A DNA stretch of 64,000 nt from Acinetobacter sp. 10FS3-1 (GCF_013343215.1 NZ_CP039143.1:2418001-2482000), one strand, 5' to 3'; shown: positions 12,135 to 22,375, numbered from the stretch's first letter. The notes: generated by a model from the letters alone, not told the origin. Numbers and translations: made by a program.

Positions 12135-13355
12135 CTATGAACGATAATCTGCATTAATCTTGACATAATCATAAGACAGATCACAGGTATATACTGTGTC
12201 TTTTGCCTTACCACGTCCCAGATCCACACGAATCATCATTTCAGCCTGCGCCATGACACGCGCACCCGCTTCTTCAGTGTAGTCAGCTGCTGCACCACCA
12301 TCTTTGCAGATTTGTACATCATCTAACCAAACCTGAATTTTTGCAACGTCTAAATGCGCCACACCGGCATAACCAATCGCCGCCAGGATACGCCCCCAGT
12401 TTGGATCAGAAGCAAAAATAGCGGTTTTCACCAATGGAGAATGGGCAATACTATAAGCAACATCGCAGCATTCCTGAGTATTGGCACCACCTTCTACCGC
12501 TACAGTAATAAACTTGGTCGCCCCTTCACCATCACGCACAATCAGGTGCGCTAAACGCTTCATGGTACGCATGAGCACTTCTAGAACCACGGCATAACGC
12601 GGATCTTCAACAGAAGATATTTCCGTGCCTCCCGCCTGACCAGTTGCAATAAAAATACAGGAGTCATTGGTAGAGGTATCGCCATCGATGGTAATACGGT
12701 TAAAGGATTGATTAACTGTGATGGAAAGTAACTGTTGTACCAGTTCACGGCTAATTGGCGCATCCGTTGCCACATAGCCCAACATGGTCGCCATATTCGG
12801 GCGAATCATCCCGGCACCCTTGGAAATACCCGTCATGGTATAGCGAATACCATCCATCTCGAACTGTTCAGAAGCACCTTTTGGCGTGGTATCTGTGGTC
12901 ATGATTCCAGTTGCTGCATCTCCCCAGGCATCATCACGCAATGAATCCAGGGCTGGCTGCAAGCCACTAAGCAAACGTTCTATAGGCAACTGTTCACCAA
13001 TCACTCCGGTCGAGAACGGTAACACCTGTTCTGGGTTCACTCCAGCAAGCTTTGCCAGCTGGGCGCAGGTGGCTTCTGCATTGGCCATACCCGTTGCGCC
13101 AGTGCCCGCATTCGCGTTTCCGGTATTAATGACTAAATAGCGTGGATTTCCCGCTGCCAGATGTGCCCTAGAAACATGCACCGGCGCTGCACAAAATGCA
13201 TTCTGGGTAAATACCCCTGCAACATTGGAGCCTTCAGCTAGCTCAAATACCACCAGGTCACGTCGGTTCTGGTAGCGTACATAGGCTTCTGCCGAACCAA
13301 TTTCCACCCCTTTTACCACATGCATCTGTGGCATAGATACGTCACCAACTGCCAT
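12135..13355 (-). CDS. argJ: Bifunctional ornithine acetyltransferase / N-acetylglutamate synthase
   Basis: ArgJ transfers the acetyl group from acetylornithine to glutamate, which makes arginine synthesis cyclic; many versions also use acetyl-CoA. The 406-residue precursor shows the self-cleavage site between A189 and T190 in [16 protein letters not shown], so T190 becomes the nucleophile of the beta chain. The oxyanion-forming STG motif is at about 115-117. The start at 13355 has a GAG-type ribosome site close by. It appears monocistronic, with a terminator after it and another before its promoter region. Confidence 0.93.
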   Translation of the reverse strand: MAVGDVSMPQMHVVKGVEIGSAEAYVRYQNRRDLVVFELAEGSNVAGVFTQNAFCAAPVHVSRAHLAAGNPRYLVINTGNANAGTGATGMANAEATCAQLAKLAGVNPEQVLPFSTGVIGEQLPIERLLSGLQPALDSLRDDAWGDAATGIMTTDTTPKGASEQFEMDGIRYTMTGISKGAGMIRPNMATMLGYVATDAPISRELVQQLLSITVNQSFNRITIDGDTSTNDSCIFIATGQAGGTEISSVEDPRYAVVLEVLMRTMKRLAHLIVRDGEGATKFITVAVEGGANTQECCDVAYSIAHSPLVKTAIFASDPNWGRILAAIGYAGVAHLDVAKIQVWLDDVQICKDGGAAADYTEEAGARVMAQAEMMIRVDLGRGKAKDTVYTCDLSYDYVKINADYRS

Positions 13356-13463
13356 TTCTCATTGTCCAATGTTGAAGTTTATAAAAAGACAGCTTAGTTG
13401 ATCTGGAATAAAAAATCGAGCCAAAGCCCTGCAATGTATGGTGATTTATCATAGGTTTTCACA

Positions 13464-13496
13464 ATAAAAAACCAGTCTCAGGGACTGGTTTTTTAA
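13464..13496. terminator. Bidirectional terminator between argJ and the small secreted protein gene
   Basis: AAAAAACCAGTC and GACTGGTTTTTT pair around TCAGG, with T runs on both strands. It ends the minus-strand gene at 13516-13869. Confidence 0.85.
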
Positions 13497-13515
13497 TTTC
13501 TGAAAAAATTCAGAC

Positions 13516-13869
13516 TTAGTTTTTTGCAAGTTGCGCTGCTTCACTCAGTAAAGCCTGTTTGGCCTGCTGCTGGCTGGCTGCCGAAAGCGCTGGGTTAGAT
13601 GCCACAATGCGATCAGCATTGGCCGCATTTGCAGCAGCAATGGCTTCAGTTTGCACTACAATCGGGCTGTTCTGGTTGTTAAACGTATAGCGGATACCCG
13701 TACGTGGACTCGCTACAGTAACTCGGCCATCTGCACCCACTTCAACCTGCGTACTGGTTGGTCCAATCGCTTGCTGAACCTTAGTGAGGGTTGTTGTTCC
13801 CGTTTCTGCAAAACTTAGAGCAGGAGTTGCCAAAGCAGCCATCATGAGTGTTTGTAATACTTTTTTCAT
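13516..13869 (-). CDS. Small secreted hypothetical protein
   Basis: The 117-residue product begins with a clean signal peptide (MKKVLQTLMMAALATPALSFA) with a likely cut after SFA. The mature part has no cysteine. It consists of a short segment resembling a hairpin (VEVGADGRVTVASP, then IRYTFNNQ) and an alanine-rich helical tail ending QLAKN. I recognise no named family. It probably resides in the periplasm. It is monocistronic, with its own terminator and an inverted repeat upstream. Confidence 0.75.
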   Translation of the reverse strand: MKKVLQTLMMAALATPALSFAETGTTTLTKVQQAIGPTSTQVEVGADGRVTVASPRTGIRYTFNNQNSPIVVQTEAIAAANAANADRIVASNPALSAASQQQAKQALLSEAAQLAKN

Positions 13870-13905
13870 TGTCTATTCCACTTTTCGGTGCTGAATGAGC
13901 CATTT

Positions 13906-13940
13906 AATACCATTTAACCATCAGGACTGCAAATGGTATT
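13906..13940. promoter_or_regulatory. Inverted repeat upstream of the small secreted protein gene
   Basis: AATACCATTT (13906-13915) and AAATGGTATT (13931-13940) are perfect 10-base arms separated by 15 bases. The repeat lies 37 bases before the start codon and has no T run, so an operator for the 13516-13869 gene is more likely than a terminator. Confidence 0.45.
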
Positions 13941-13964
13941 CCGACTCTGAAAAATATTTATACA

Positions 13965-13992
13965 TAAAATTTCAGAGCCCGCAAGCTCTGAG
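13965..13992 (-). terminator. secA terminator
   Basis: On the minus strand CAGAGC and GCTCTG pair around TTGCGG, followed by AAATTTTATG. It lies directly after the secA stop. Confidence 0.7.
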
Positions 13993-14004
13993 CGTCAAAG
14001 ATGT

Positions 14005-16731
14005 TTAGAGCTTGCCATGACACTGTTTGTACTTCAGGCCTGAACCACATGGACACGGTGAATTACGGCTGGCTGGTGCTTCAAATACCGGCGCAACCGA
14101 ATTGATCGGAGTATTCGGCTCAGCTCTCATCTCCTCACCTTCTGTCAGCAAGCCATCAAACTCTTCATGAGACAGTTGCAGACGCATTGCTTCTGCTTGA
14201 GCCTGTTGTTGGGCTTCCATTTCAGCCAGTTCTTCTGGCGTTGGCACATGAATACGTGACAGATCAGTCACCACATCAGATTTAATTACACCCAACATAT
14301 TCACAAATAGGTTGTAAGCTTCTTTCTTATATTCCTGCTCTGGGTTTTTCTGGGCATAGCCACGCAAATGGATCCCTTGACGCAGATAATCCATCGCCGC
14401 CAGATGTTCTTTCCAATGACGGTCCAGAGAGTTCAGCATGAAATGGCGTTCCAGTGAACCGGCTGACTCAGGTCCCATCTGCTCACGACGTGAACGGTAA
14501 CGATTGAGGACTTCGTCACTAATACGCTCGACCAGAGACTCTTCATCCAGACGACGATCCTGCTCCAGCCACTGGGCAATCGGCAGGTCAATCGATAATT
14601 CTTCACGCAATGCCAGTTCCAAGCCTTCAATATCCCACTGGTCATGAATCGACTCAGGTGGAATATAGTTGGCAATCATGCCCTGCATCACTTCACGAAT
14701 CATCTCTTCAATATAATCTTGCAGTGAGCTTTCTGCGAGAATTTCATCACGCTGAGTGTAAATGATTTTCCGCTGTTCATTATTAACATCATCATACTTC
14801 AACAGGTTTTTACGGATGTCAAAGTTACGTGCTTCTACTTTACGCTGGGCATTTTCAATGGAACGTGACACCATTTTGTGCTCGATGGCTTCATCTTCCT
14901 GCAAGCCCATCGCACGCATCATACCGACCACGCGATCACCGGCAAAGATTCGCATCAGGTCATCTTCAAGTGATAAATAGAATCGGGATACACCCGGGTC
15001 ACCCTGACGGCCAGCACGACCACGCAGCTGGTTATCAATACGGCGTGATTCATGGCGTTCAGAACCAATAATATGCAGACCACCCGAAGCCAATACCGCT
15101 TCATGGTTGGCTTCCCACTCAGCTTTTAGACGTGTTTCGTCTTCAGGGGTCGGATTCTCAATTTTGGCGAGTAATGCTTTCCAGTTACCCCCTAATAAAA
15201 TATCGGTACCACGACCGGCCATATTGGTCGCAATAGTAACGGCACGCGGTGCACCAGCTTGCGCAATAATATCTGCTTCACGTTCATGCTGCTTGGCATT
15301 CAAGACTTCATGCTGAATGCCTGCAGCTTTTAGTTTCTCCGAAAGAATTTCAGAAGCTTCAATAGTTGCAGTACCAATCAGGATCGGGGCTACACCTGCT
15401 TCATGCACGCGCTGAATTTCTTGAATAATCGCGTTATATTTACCTTCACGATTTAAATAGATCAAATCGTTATGGTCTTTACGCACCATTGGTCGATGGG
15501 TTGGGATAATCACCACATCCAGGCCGTAAATTTCTTTCATTTCCGCAGCTTCCGTATCTGCAGTCCCGGTCATCCCGGATAATTTTTTATACAAACGGAA
15601 ATAGTTCTGGAAAGTCGTGGTTGCCAGAGTCTGGTTTTCAGGCTGGATTTCCAGACCCTCTTTCGCCTCAACGGCCTGATGCAGACCTTCAGACCAGCGA
15701 CGGCCCGGCATGGTACGACCAGTATTCTCATCCACAATGATGACTTCACCATCATTGATAATATAATGGACGTTACGCTGATAGAGATAATGCGCACGGA
15801 TTGCCGCGGTTACATGATGCAGCAGGTTCAGGTTAGCAGCGGAATAAAGACTCTCGCCCTCTGCCAGCAAGCCCATTGTAATCAGTTCACTTTCGATGGT
15901 TTCAAAACCGACTTCGGTAATTTCTACAGAGCGCTGTTTCTCATCTACCCAGAAATGCCCGCCATCCGGCACTTTTTCTTCTTTTTGTGCTTTTAATTTT
16001 GGTGGAATGCTGTTGATAGCCGCATACAACTGTGAAGAATCTTCACTTTGACCTGAAATGATTAAAGGTGTCCGTGCTTCGTCAATCAGGATCGAGTCCA
16101 CCTCATCGATAATCGCATAAGGCAGGCCACGCTGTTTTTTCTCAGCCAGCGAGAACACCATGTTGTCACGTAAATAATCGAAACCGAATTCGTTGTTGGT
16201 TCCATAGGTGATGTCGGCACGATAGGCTTCTGCTTTCTCGGCCGGATTTTGCATGGAATAAATAATTCCAATGCTTAAACCCAGAAATTCAAATAATGGA
16301 CGGTTCAGCTCGGCATCACGTTGTGCCAGATAATCGTTTACCGTAATGACATGTACACCCTGACCACTGAGCGCATTCAAATAACAGGCGAGTGTGCCCA
16401 TCAGCGTTTTACCTTCACCCGTACGCATTTCGGCAATTTTACCTTCGTGCAAGGTAATACCACCAATCAGCTGTACATCATAGTGGCGCATGCTCATGAC
16501 ACGTTTAGCCGCTTCACGACAGACCGCAAATGCTTCAGGAAGTAATTTATCTAGGCTTTCACCTTTATTATATCGTTGTTTGAATTCTTCAGTTTTTGCA
16601 GATAAGTCTGCATCGCTAAGGGCAGATATCGTCGGCTCGAGCGCATTAATCTTGTCTACGATTTTACGCATGCGTTTGAGTTCACGCTCATTTTTGGTAC
16701 CGAAGATTCCTCCGATCAGACTTGCCAACAT
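14005..16731 (-). CDS. secA: Preprotein translocase ATPase SecA
   Basis: SecA drives proteins through the SecYEG channel with ATP. The 908-residue product has the Walker A motif MRTGEGKT at about 102-109 and the DEVD box in [13 protein letters not shown] at about 208. It also has the second nucleotide-binding domain with [12 protein letters not shown]-terminal zinc finger ([13 protein letters not shown]) binds SecB and phospholipid. Length and domain order are normal. The gene stands alone, with its own terminator. SecD, SecF and YajC lie elsewhere in the window (59184-62449). Confidence 0.98.
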   Translation of the reverse strand: MLASLIGGIFGTKNERELKRMRKIVDKINALEPTISALSDADLSAKTEEFKQRYNKGESLDKLLPEAFAVCREAAKRVMSMRHYDVQLIGGITLHEGKIAEMRTGEGKTLMGTLACYLNALSGQGVHVITVNDYLAQRDAELNRPLFEFLGLSIGIIYSMQNPAEKAEAYRADITYGTNNEFGFDYLRDNMVFSLAEKKQRGLPYAIIDEVDSILIDEARTPLIISGQSEDSSQLYAAINSIPPKLKAQKEEKVPDGGHFWVDEKQRSVEITEVGFETIESELITMGLLAEGESLYSAANLNLLHHVTAAIRAHYLYQRNVHYIINDGEVIIVDENTGRTMPGRRWSEGLHQAVEAKEGLEIQPENQTLATTTFQNYFRLYKKLSGMTGTADTEAAEMKEIYGLDVVIIPTHRPMVRKDHNDLIYLNREGKYNAIIQEIQRVHEAGVAPILIGTATIEASEILSEKLKAAGIQHEVLNAKQHEREADIIAQAGAPRAVTIATNMAGRGTDILLGGNWKALLAKIENPTPEDETRLKAEWEANHEAVLASGGLHIIGSERHESRRIDNQLRGRAGRQGDPGVSRFYLSLEDDLMRIFAGDRVVGMMRAMGLQEDEAIEHKMVSRSIENAQRKVEARNFDIRKNLLKYDDVNNEQRKIIYTQRDEILAESSLQDYIEEMIREVMQGMIANYIPPESIHDQWDIEGLELALREELSIDLPIAQWLEQDRRLDEESLVERISDEVLNRYRSRREQMGPESAGSLERHFMLNSLDRHWKEHLAAMDYLRQGIHLRGYAQKNPEQEYKKEAYNLFVNMLGVIKSDVVTDLSRIHVPTPEELAEMEAQQQAQAEAMRLQLSHEEFDGLLTEGEEMRAEPNTPINSVAPVFEAPASRNSPCPCGSGLKYKQCHGKL

Positions 16732-17062
16732 GAATAGACTCTCTAAATCTTGCTTATCAAATGAATATGTTCTTAGTCGTTATTATGGTACTAGAAATTT
16801 GAACTACAAGGGTTTTAGCATAAAACCGTTGAAAAAATCTCATCCTTAGTTCTAGCCCTGAAACCTAAGGCAAAATAATGTAGCAAATTTTGACTGGGCA
16901 ATATAGTCAATTAGCTGACTGTTTTTGCTGATTCTGGATAGAAGGACAGTCTTCTTATGAAAAATTTGTATAAGCAATTCTAAAAACACTATTTTCCAAG
17001 ATAAATAAAATGGTTCATATTGATTCTTATCCTTCTATTATAAGATCAATTGAGGCAAACAT
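16732..17062. other. Divergent control region of secA and the peroxiredoxin gene
   Basis: About 330 bases without a gene. The peroxiredoxin gene has a GAGG ribosome site at about 17051. TTGACT at about 16890 and the inverted repeat GTCA-ATTAGC-TGAC at about 16908-16921 are the only visible sites. I cannot assign the promoters with confidence. Confidence 0.35.
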
Positions 17063-17698
17063 ATGAGTTTACGTTTAGGTGATACTGCACCCAATTTTGA
17101 ACAGCAATCCAGTGCAGGCTTAATTAATTTTTATGATTTTTTAGGTGATAGCTGGGGCATTTTATTTTCACACCCTGCGGATTATACTCCGGTCTGCACA
17201 ACAGAACTTGGCTATACCGCAAAACTCAAAGATGAGTTTGACAAACGTGGGGTTAAAGCCATTGCCCTTTCTGTCGATGATGTTGAATCTCATCAGGGCT
17301 GGATTAAAGATATTAATGAAACCCAGGCAACTACGGTCAATTTTCCGATTATTGCCGATCAGGACCGTAAAGTTTCTGAACTTTATGACTTTATTCATCC
17401 CAATGCCAGTGAGACTTTAACTGTTCGCTCCCTGGTCATTATTGATCCCAACAAAAAAGTACGTTTGATCATTACTTACCCTGCATCTACTGGACGTAAC
17501 TTTCATGAAGTTTTACGGGTGGTAGATTCCTTACAACTCACGGATCAACACAAAGTGGCCACTCCAGCCAACTGGCAACAGGGAGATGATGTGGTGATTG
17601 TTCCTTCATTACAAGATGAGGAAGAAATCAAGCAGCGTTTTCCTAAAGGTTATAAAGCGGTCACTCCATACTTAAGACTAACGCCTCAGCCTGAGTAA
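17063..17698 (+). CDS. 1-Cys peroxiredoxin (Prx6-like)
   Basis: The enzyme reduces hydrogen peroxide and organic peroxides. The peroxidatic Cys45 sits in the family motif PADYTPVCTTE. It is the only cysteine in the 211 residues, so it must be a 1-Cys type that is resolved by an external thiol. The C-terminal extension (ANWQQGDDVVIVP) is characteristic of Prx6. The start is supported by GAGG 8 bases upstream. It is probably a single-gene unit ending at a long hairpin. Confidence 0.9.
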   Translation: MSLRLGDTAPNFEQQSSAGLINFYDFLGDSWGILFSHPADYTPVCTTELGYTAKLKDEFDKRGVKAIALSVDDVESHQGWIKDINETQATTVNFPIIADQDRKVSELYDFIHPNASETLTVRSLVIIDPNKKVRLIITYPASTGRNFHEVLRVVDSLQLTDQHKVATPANWQQGDDVVIVPSLQDEEEIKQRFPKGYKAVTPYLRLTPQPE

Positions 17699-17710
17699 GG
17701 CTAAGCCATG

Positions 17711-17762
17711 CCCAGTTCTACTTTGAGGGAAGCTATGTCTTAGAGTAGAACTGGGGGCAAAA
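17711..17762 (+). terminator. Long hairpin after the peroxiredoxin gene
   Basis: CCCAGTTCTACT (17711-17722) and AGTAGAACTGGG (17744-17755) form a perfect 12-base stem around 21 bases, starting 12 bases after the stop. The tail (GGCAAAAAATAAAA) is A-rich rather than T-rich, so it may act as a terminator or as a 3' stabiliser. Confidence 0.5.
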
Positions 17763-17889
17763 AATAAAATTAGAACTCTATACACTAAGCTTAAAACCTC
17801 AGGAAACATTTTAATAAGTCGCTGAAAATTTTAATAGCCTGATCGAAACGATATGAACATGCCATAGATTCGGTCTCTTTTATTCCCTG

Positions 17890-18275
17890 CGTTGGGATAA
17901 ACCTCCGTGCATTGATCAATGGACTGAGGTTTTTTATTTTTATACCGTGTTCAGAGCAGCAAACTGCTCGCCCAGAAGGATTTTCAACTGCATCATGTGC
18001 CAATACATACCTAGGCACCGGATTGGAAAGATTTATTAAAAGTGATAAAGGAAATTCAGCAGGCTCGCAAGAACAATGAAAAGGTACTCCTCTATTGCTA
18101 CTGCGGCTCTGACCGTACCGCTGCCAGTATTGCCCTGTACCGGATTATTTTACAGCACTGGTCAATTGAGGACGCTGGGCATGAAATAAAATACGGCGGT
18201 TATGGCTTTCACATGACTGGGCACAATATTGAGAAAGTATTTAGCCCTGAACCTGTAAAATGGATCCGGGTGTAA
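17890..18275 (+). pseudogene. Decayed dual-specificity / tyrosine phosphatase gene
   Basis: The open part from 18042 (GTG) encodes 77 residues containing CYCGSDRTAA, which fits the CX5R signature of the phosphatase family; the usual preceding His is Tyr. Reading the same frame upstream gives KDFQLHHVPIHT, then a TAG at 18012-18014, then APDWKDLLKVI. That position is normally a Trp, so TGG probably mutated to TAG. Further upstream an INLR-like segment (about 17897-17908) lies in another frame, implying a frameshift. The N-terminal part and signal peptide are not recognisable. It looks like an inactive remnant. Confidence 0.6.
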
Positions 18276-18288
18276 CTCTCGGATCCAT
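18260..18288. terminator. Hairpin between the phosphatase remnant and the SPOR gene
   Basis: ATGGATCCG and CGGATCCAT pair perfectly around 11 bases. On the minus strand it is followed by TTTTAC, so it may weakly terminate the trpA-accD-folC-SPOR transcript. Confidence 0.5.
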
Positions 18289-18312
18289 CTACAACTTCAA
18301 GGTGGTAATCAA

Positions 18313-19335
18313 TTATTGACGCTTGTCCAAAGGTACCCAGTCAATCACCCAAGCAGACTTCATATTTAGGCTGGCATCAGATGCAATCTTCTTACGGGCC
18401 GCATCCGCAGCTTCACGGTCCTTGGATGGACCCACCATAATACGAATCCCTTTGGAGGTTGGACTTTTAGTCACTTTATAGCCTTTGGCACGCAACTTGG
18501 CTGCCACAGCATCGGCATTGGCTTCGTTGGCGGCCAAAGCCACCTGTACCATCCATTGCTTGCTGTCCTCTCCTTCTAACAGCTTGCGTGCCTGCTCGGC
18601 TTCTGCCTTTTTCTTGGCTTCTTCTGCCTTACGTTTTTCTTCCGCCTCTTTACGTTCAGCTACCCGACGCTCTTCTTCAGCCTTTTTCTTAGCCTCATCG
18701 GCTTTGCGCTTTTCTTCTGCCGCTTTACGTTCGGCTTCTTTCTTCTCGGCAGCTTTGCGAGCTTCAGCTGCCTTTTGAGCTTCTTCAGCTTTACGCTTTT
18801 CTGCTAAAGCCTGACGTTCAGCTTCTTTTTTAGCTGCCTCAGCTGCTGCATTATTCTTTTGCTGGGCGAGTTTTTGCTGCTCCAGCTTCTTTTGTGCCGC
18901 AGCTTTTTCTTCAGCCAGACGTTTCTGCTTGGCCTGTTCATCGTCAACTAATTCAGGTGGAATATTATCCGAACTTTGCTGGCCCAAGCGATGAGCATTG
19001 AGTGCTGCATACTCTTCTGCGGCCTTACGGGCCGCATCGGCCTCGGCCTGTTGCTGCATTGCCAGGAACTCAGCTGCACGCGCCTCTTGCTCAGCGACCG
19101 CTTTTTCACGGTCACGGCGCTGCTGCTCCAGTAAACGCTTTTCAGTTTCTACATCCACAGTTAAAGAGCCTAATGAATTATTCACAGCCTCTTTATTTTC
19201 TGCTTCCATCGTCTGCACCGGACCTTGTTGACGCTCCTGCTGAATTTCATTCTGACCTTTCAGAAGTAATGCTGCCAATAAAACACCACCACCGAGTAAA
19301 ACAACACCGCCCATCCAGCGCTGTTTATTATTCAT
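18313..19335 (-). CDS. SPOR-domain membrane protein (DedD-like)
   Basis: The 340-residue protein has one N-terminal membrane helix (GGVVLLGGGVLLAALLL, about 9-25). A very long charged coiled coil of EAR/KKAEEE repeats spans about 60-255. A C-terminal SPOR domain (WMVQVALAANEANADAVAAK and on) follows. SPOR domains bind denuded septal peptidoglycan, so a role at division is likely. The ATG at 19335 overlaps the folC stop as ATGA, which fixes the start. The accD-folC-dedD order matches E. coli, which supports the DedD assignment. The coiled coil is longer than in E. coli DedD. Confidence 0.85.
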   Translation of the reverse strand: MNNKQRWMGGVVLLGGGVLLAALLLKGQNEIQQERQQGPVQTMEAENKEAVNNSLGSLTVDVETEKRLLEQQRRDREKAVAEQEARAAEFLAMQQQAEADAARKAAEEYAALNAHRLGQQSSDNIPPELVDDEQAKQKRLAEEKAAAQKKLEQQKLAQQKNNAAAEAAKKEAERQALAEKRKAEEAQKAAEARKAAEKKEAERKAAEEKRKADEAKKKAEEERRVAERKEAEEKRKAEEAKKKAEAEQARKLLEGEDSKQWMVQVALAANEANADAVAAKLRAKGYKVTKSPTSKGIRIMVGPSKDREAADAARKKIASDASLNMKSAWVIDWVPLDKRQ

Positions 19336-20615
19336 TGACATTCTTCCAAATACTCCCATACCGCTTCTAAGGTATGAAATGACCCACATACCAAGATCAG
19401 CTGATGATTATCTGCCTGATCCAGCGCTGACTTAAAAGCGAATTGCACCTTATGAAATTGCTCTACTGCTTCCCCGCTCAAAGCTTCTGCCAAAGCTGTG
19501 ACCTCTGCCGCACGCGGAACCGCTAATGGTGCAATTTTCCACAATCGGATATGTTCTTTCAATAACTTAACGACAGAATTTATATCTTTATCAGCCAACA
19601 TGGAAAAAACACAAATCACTTCTTTGTATTTATTGTTATATTTTAAATAATTACGCAATTGCTTTAATAAAAACTCGACGCCGTGCGGATTATGCCCTGC
19701 ATCAAAAATCACGGTTTTACCTTGAATTTCACGAATTTCAAACCGTCCAGGCAGCTTCGCCAATTGTATGCCTTCGGCAATTGCTTCCTGACGAAGCTTT
19801 AATCCACTCAGCAGAAGGGCTGCAATTGCTGTCGAGATATTCTCTAAGGCCAGAGAGCCTGTCGGTAATTTTAAGGTCGTGCCTGAAGACGCAAATGCCC
19901 AGGTTTTGCCCTCTTCAAAGGCTTCATAAAAATAGTCACGGTTAATCGCATACAAGGGTGCGTTAGACTTAGCCGCCTGATCTAAAATCGCCTGTGGAAT
20001 CTGTTGCTGCCCGCCAAAAATTACCGGAATATTTGGACGAATAATACCAGCCTTTTCAAAGGCAATTTTCTCGATAGTATCCCCTAACCAGTCGGTATGA
20101 TCCAGACCAATATTGGTAATGACTGCAACATCTGGATTGACTACATTGACCACATCCAGACGCCCGCCCAGGCCGACTTCCAGCACCCAGACATCACAGT
20201 CTTGATCTTTAAAAATAACGAAAGCAGCCAGCGTAGTGGCTTCAAAGAAAGACAGGCTTAAATCACATTCACGGCGCGCCTGATCGACCTGTACAAACGC
20301 ATCGATCAGTAACTGATCTTCGACTTCAATCCCGCATAATTTGACTCGTTCATTGAAACGATATACATGCGGAGACTGATATAGCCCCACTTTAAAGCCG
20401 TGCGCATTTAAAATGGCAGCCAGCGTAGTGGTGGTTGAACCCTTCCCATTAGTTCCAGCCACGGTCAGCACTTTGGCAGCCGGGTCGGTCACGCCTAGCT
20501 TTTCAGCTACCGGAATGACACGCTCCAGACCTAAATCAATACCTGTAACGTGAACATGGCTCCAATAATCGAGCCATGTATCCAAAGAATCTGTTGCTAA
20601 TGGTGCTGTATTCAA
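19332..20615 (-). CDS. folC: Folylpolyglutamate synthase / dihydrofolate synthase
   Basis: FolC adds glutamate to dihydropteroate and lengthens the glutamate tails of folates. The 427-residue product carries the ATP loop VAGTNGKGST (about 53-62) and the Mur-ligase-like core (ITNIGLDHTDWLG, then FDAGHNPHG). The start codon is TTG in the overlap CCTTGAAT: the accD stop TGA and the folC TTG share bases. This points to translational coupling. It overlaps the SPOR gene by four bases on the other side. Confidence 0.95.
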   Translation of the reverse strand: MNTAPLATDSLDTWLDYWSHVHVTGIDLGLERVIPVAEKLGVTDPAAKVLTVAGTNGKGSTTTTLAAILNAHGFKVGLYQSPHVYRFNERVKLCGIEVEDQLLIDAFVQVDQARRECDLSLSFFEATTLAAFVIFKDQDCDVWVLEVGLGGRLDVVNVVNPDVAVITNIGLDHTDWLGDTIEKIAFEKAGIIRPNIPVIFGGQQQIPQAILDQAAKSNAPLYAINRDYFYEAFEEGKTWAFASSGTTLKLPTGSLALENISTAIAALLLSGLKLRQEAIAEGIQLAKLPGRFEIREIQGKTVIFDAGHNPHGVEFLLKQLRNYLKYNNKYKEVICVFSMLADKDINSVVKLLKEHIRLWKIAPLAVPRAAEVTALAEALSGEAVEQFHKVQFAFKSALDQADNHQLILVCGSFHTLEAVWEYLEECQ

Positions 20616-21508
20616 GGCAAGTTCATCAGTTTAGTCACAATGCGATAAACTGTATCACGTAATGCATGACGGTGAACAATCTGATCGATTACACCATGAT
20701 CAAGCAAATATTCAGCACGCTGGAACGGTTCATCCAGTTTTTCACGCACGGTTTGTTCAATTACCCGTTTACCTGCAAAGCCGATCATGGCTTTAGGTTC
20801 GGCAATATGTACATCCCCCAGCATTGCCAGAGAAGCTGTTACCCCCCCATAAACCGGATGGGTGAGAACCACTACATAAGGCAGGCCGGCTTCTTTTAAA
20901 CGCTGGATAGCCGCTGAAGTACGCGCCATTTGCATCAGAGACAGCATGCCTTCCTGCATACGCGCACCACCAGATGCTGCAAAGCAGATTAAAGGTTGAC
21001 GCGCTTTAATCGCACGCTCTGCTGCCTGCACAAAACGGTCACCCACAACCGTACCCATTGAACCGCCCATAAAGTCGAATTCAAAGGCACATGCAATCAT
21101 TGGCACGTTTTTCAGCAACCCTTGCATCACAATCAGGGCTTCAGTCTCACCAGTTTTCTTTTGCGCTTCTGACATCCGCTCCGGATAAGCTTTACTGTCG
21201 ACAAATTTAAGTGGATCTTTCGCAGTGAATTCCTGTCCCATTTCCGCTTCCACCTGATCGAAGAACCAGCTGAGACGGTCACGCGCTTTCATTTTCAGAT
21301 GTTCATCACATTGCGGACAAACATAGGCATTAAATGACATCGCCGTACGTGTCACCAAAGCATGACATTCAGGGCATTCAATAGTAGGTTCTGTAAATGT
21401 GGCTTTGAGGGTGGTTTGCTCATCAGGAACATGAATACCCGGAACAATACGCTCCGTCCATGGGGTCGATGGGCTCAGAATTTTGCCTGATTTCACTTGT
21501 TGACTCAT
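20612..21508 (-). CDS. accD: Acetyl-CoA carboxylase carboxyltransferase beta subunit
   Basis: With AccA it moves CO2 from biotin to acetyl-CoA, giving malonyl-CoA for fatty acid synthesis. The 298-residue product has the N-terminal zinc ribbon with C45, C48, C64 and C67, then the crotonase-type carboxyltransferase domain (GGSMGTVVGDRF, SGGARMQEG). The ATG overlaps the trpA stop as ATGA. AccA is at 30902-31726, in another operon. Confidence 0.97.
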   Translation of the reverse strand: MSQQVKSGKILSPSTPWTERIVPGIHVPDEQTTLKATFTEPTIECPECHALVTRTAMSFNAYVCPQCDEHLKMKARDRLSWFFDQVEAEMGQEFTAKDPLKFVDSKAYPERMSEAQKKTGETEALIVMQGLLKNVPMIACAFEFDFMGGSMGTVVGDRFVQAAERAIKARQPLICFAASGGARMQEGMLSLMQMARTSAAIQRLKEAGLPYVVVLTHPVYGGVTASLAMLGDVHIAEPKAMIGFAGKRVIEQTVREKLDEPFQRAEYLLDHGVIDQIVHRHALRDTVYRIVTKLMNLP

Positions 21509-22308
21509 ACTAACTCATCGAGCGCTGCTCGAAGCTCCTTGACTTTATTCACCGTAGCAATAACGGCCTGTTCTGGCGGGAGAGATGCGAAATGTTTAAC
21601 AAATGCGCTCCCCACAATGACTGCATCGGCAGCAACACCCATCGCTTTCGCAGATGCAGCATCACTGATACCAAAACCCACACCTACAGGAATATCTGTC
21701 TCAGCCTTAATTTTCTGAATACGTGTTGCTGCTTCAGACACATCTAAAGTCGCAGCACCGGTCACACCTTTTAACGACACGTAGTAAATAAAGCCACCGG
21801 CCTGTTTAACTACATGCTGAATGCGCTCATCAGTTGAGGTCGGTGCCAGCAAGAAAATCTGGTCCATCTCGTATTTTTCCAAGACCTGACCCAGATCTGC
21901 TGCTTCTTCTGGTGGAAGATCGACCAGAAGCACACCATCTACACCGCATTCATAGGCATAAGCGACAAATTTTTCATAGCCAATGACTTCGACCGGATTT
22001 AGATAGCCCATCAGCACCACAGGTGTTTCGCGATCTTTCAAGCGAAACTCTTTCACCATGTGCAGTGCATCCAGCGTATTGGTTCCACCTGCCAGCGCGC
22101 GTTCTGCAGCTAGGGCAATGGTCGGACCATCCGCCATCGGGTCAGAAAAAGGAAGACCCAACTCAATCACATCCACCCCTGCATCCACCATCTGATGAAG
22201 AAGAGGTACAGTGACCTCTGGATGCGGATCACCAGCCATTAAATAAGAAACCAAAGCTTTACGCTGTTGAGATTTAAGTTGTTCAAATCGTGTGGCTAAA
22301 CGTGACAT
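21505..22308 (-). CDS. trpA: Tryptophan synthase alpha subunit
   Basis: TrpA splits indole-3-glycerol phosphate to indole, which passes to TrpB. The 267-residue product shows the catalytic Glu in VIELGLPFSDPMADGP (about 49-60) and the Asp in GVLLVDLPPEE. The phosphate-binding GVGFGISD is near 210. It is the first visible gene of trpA-accD-folC-SPOR. trpB does not lie next to it in this window. Confidence 0.97.
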   Translation of the reverse strand: MSRLATRFEQLKSQQRKALVSYLMAGDPHPEVTVPLLHQMVDAGVDVIELGLPFSDPMADGPTIALAAERALAGGTNTLDALHMVKEFRLKDRETPVVLMGYLNPVEVIGYEKFVAYAYECGVDGVLLVDLPPEEAADLGQVLEKYEMDQIFLLAPTSTDERIQHVVKQAGGFIYYVSLKGVTGAATLDVSEAATRIQKIKAETDIPVGVGFGISDAASAKAMGVAADAVIVGSAFVKHFASLPPEQAVIATVNKVKELRAALDELV

Positions 22309-22375
22309 AGGGCTGAGCTTTCCTTAACGTATTTTAAACTTGAGGCATTGACTATGTAGAAATACAAGACATCGC

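Noticed and set aside
18485..19370. Plus-strand alanine/serine-rich frames opposite the SPOR gene
   Set aside because: They are the complement of the highly repetitive EAR/KKAEEE coiled-coil codons; no ribosome site or domain is present.
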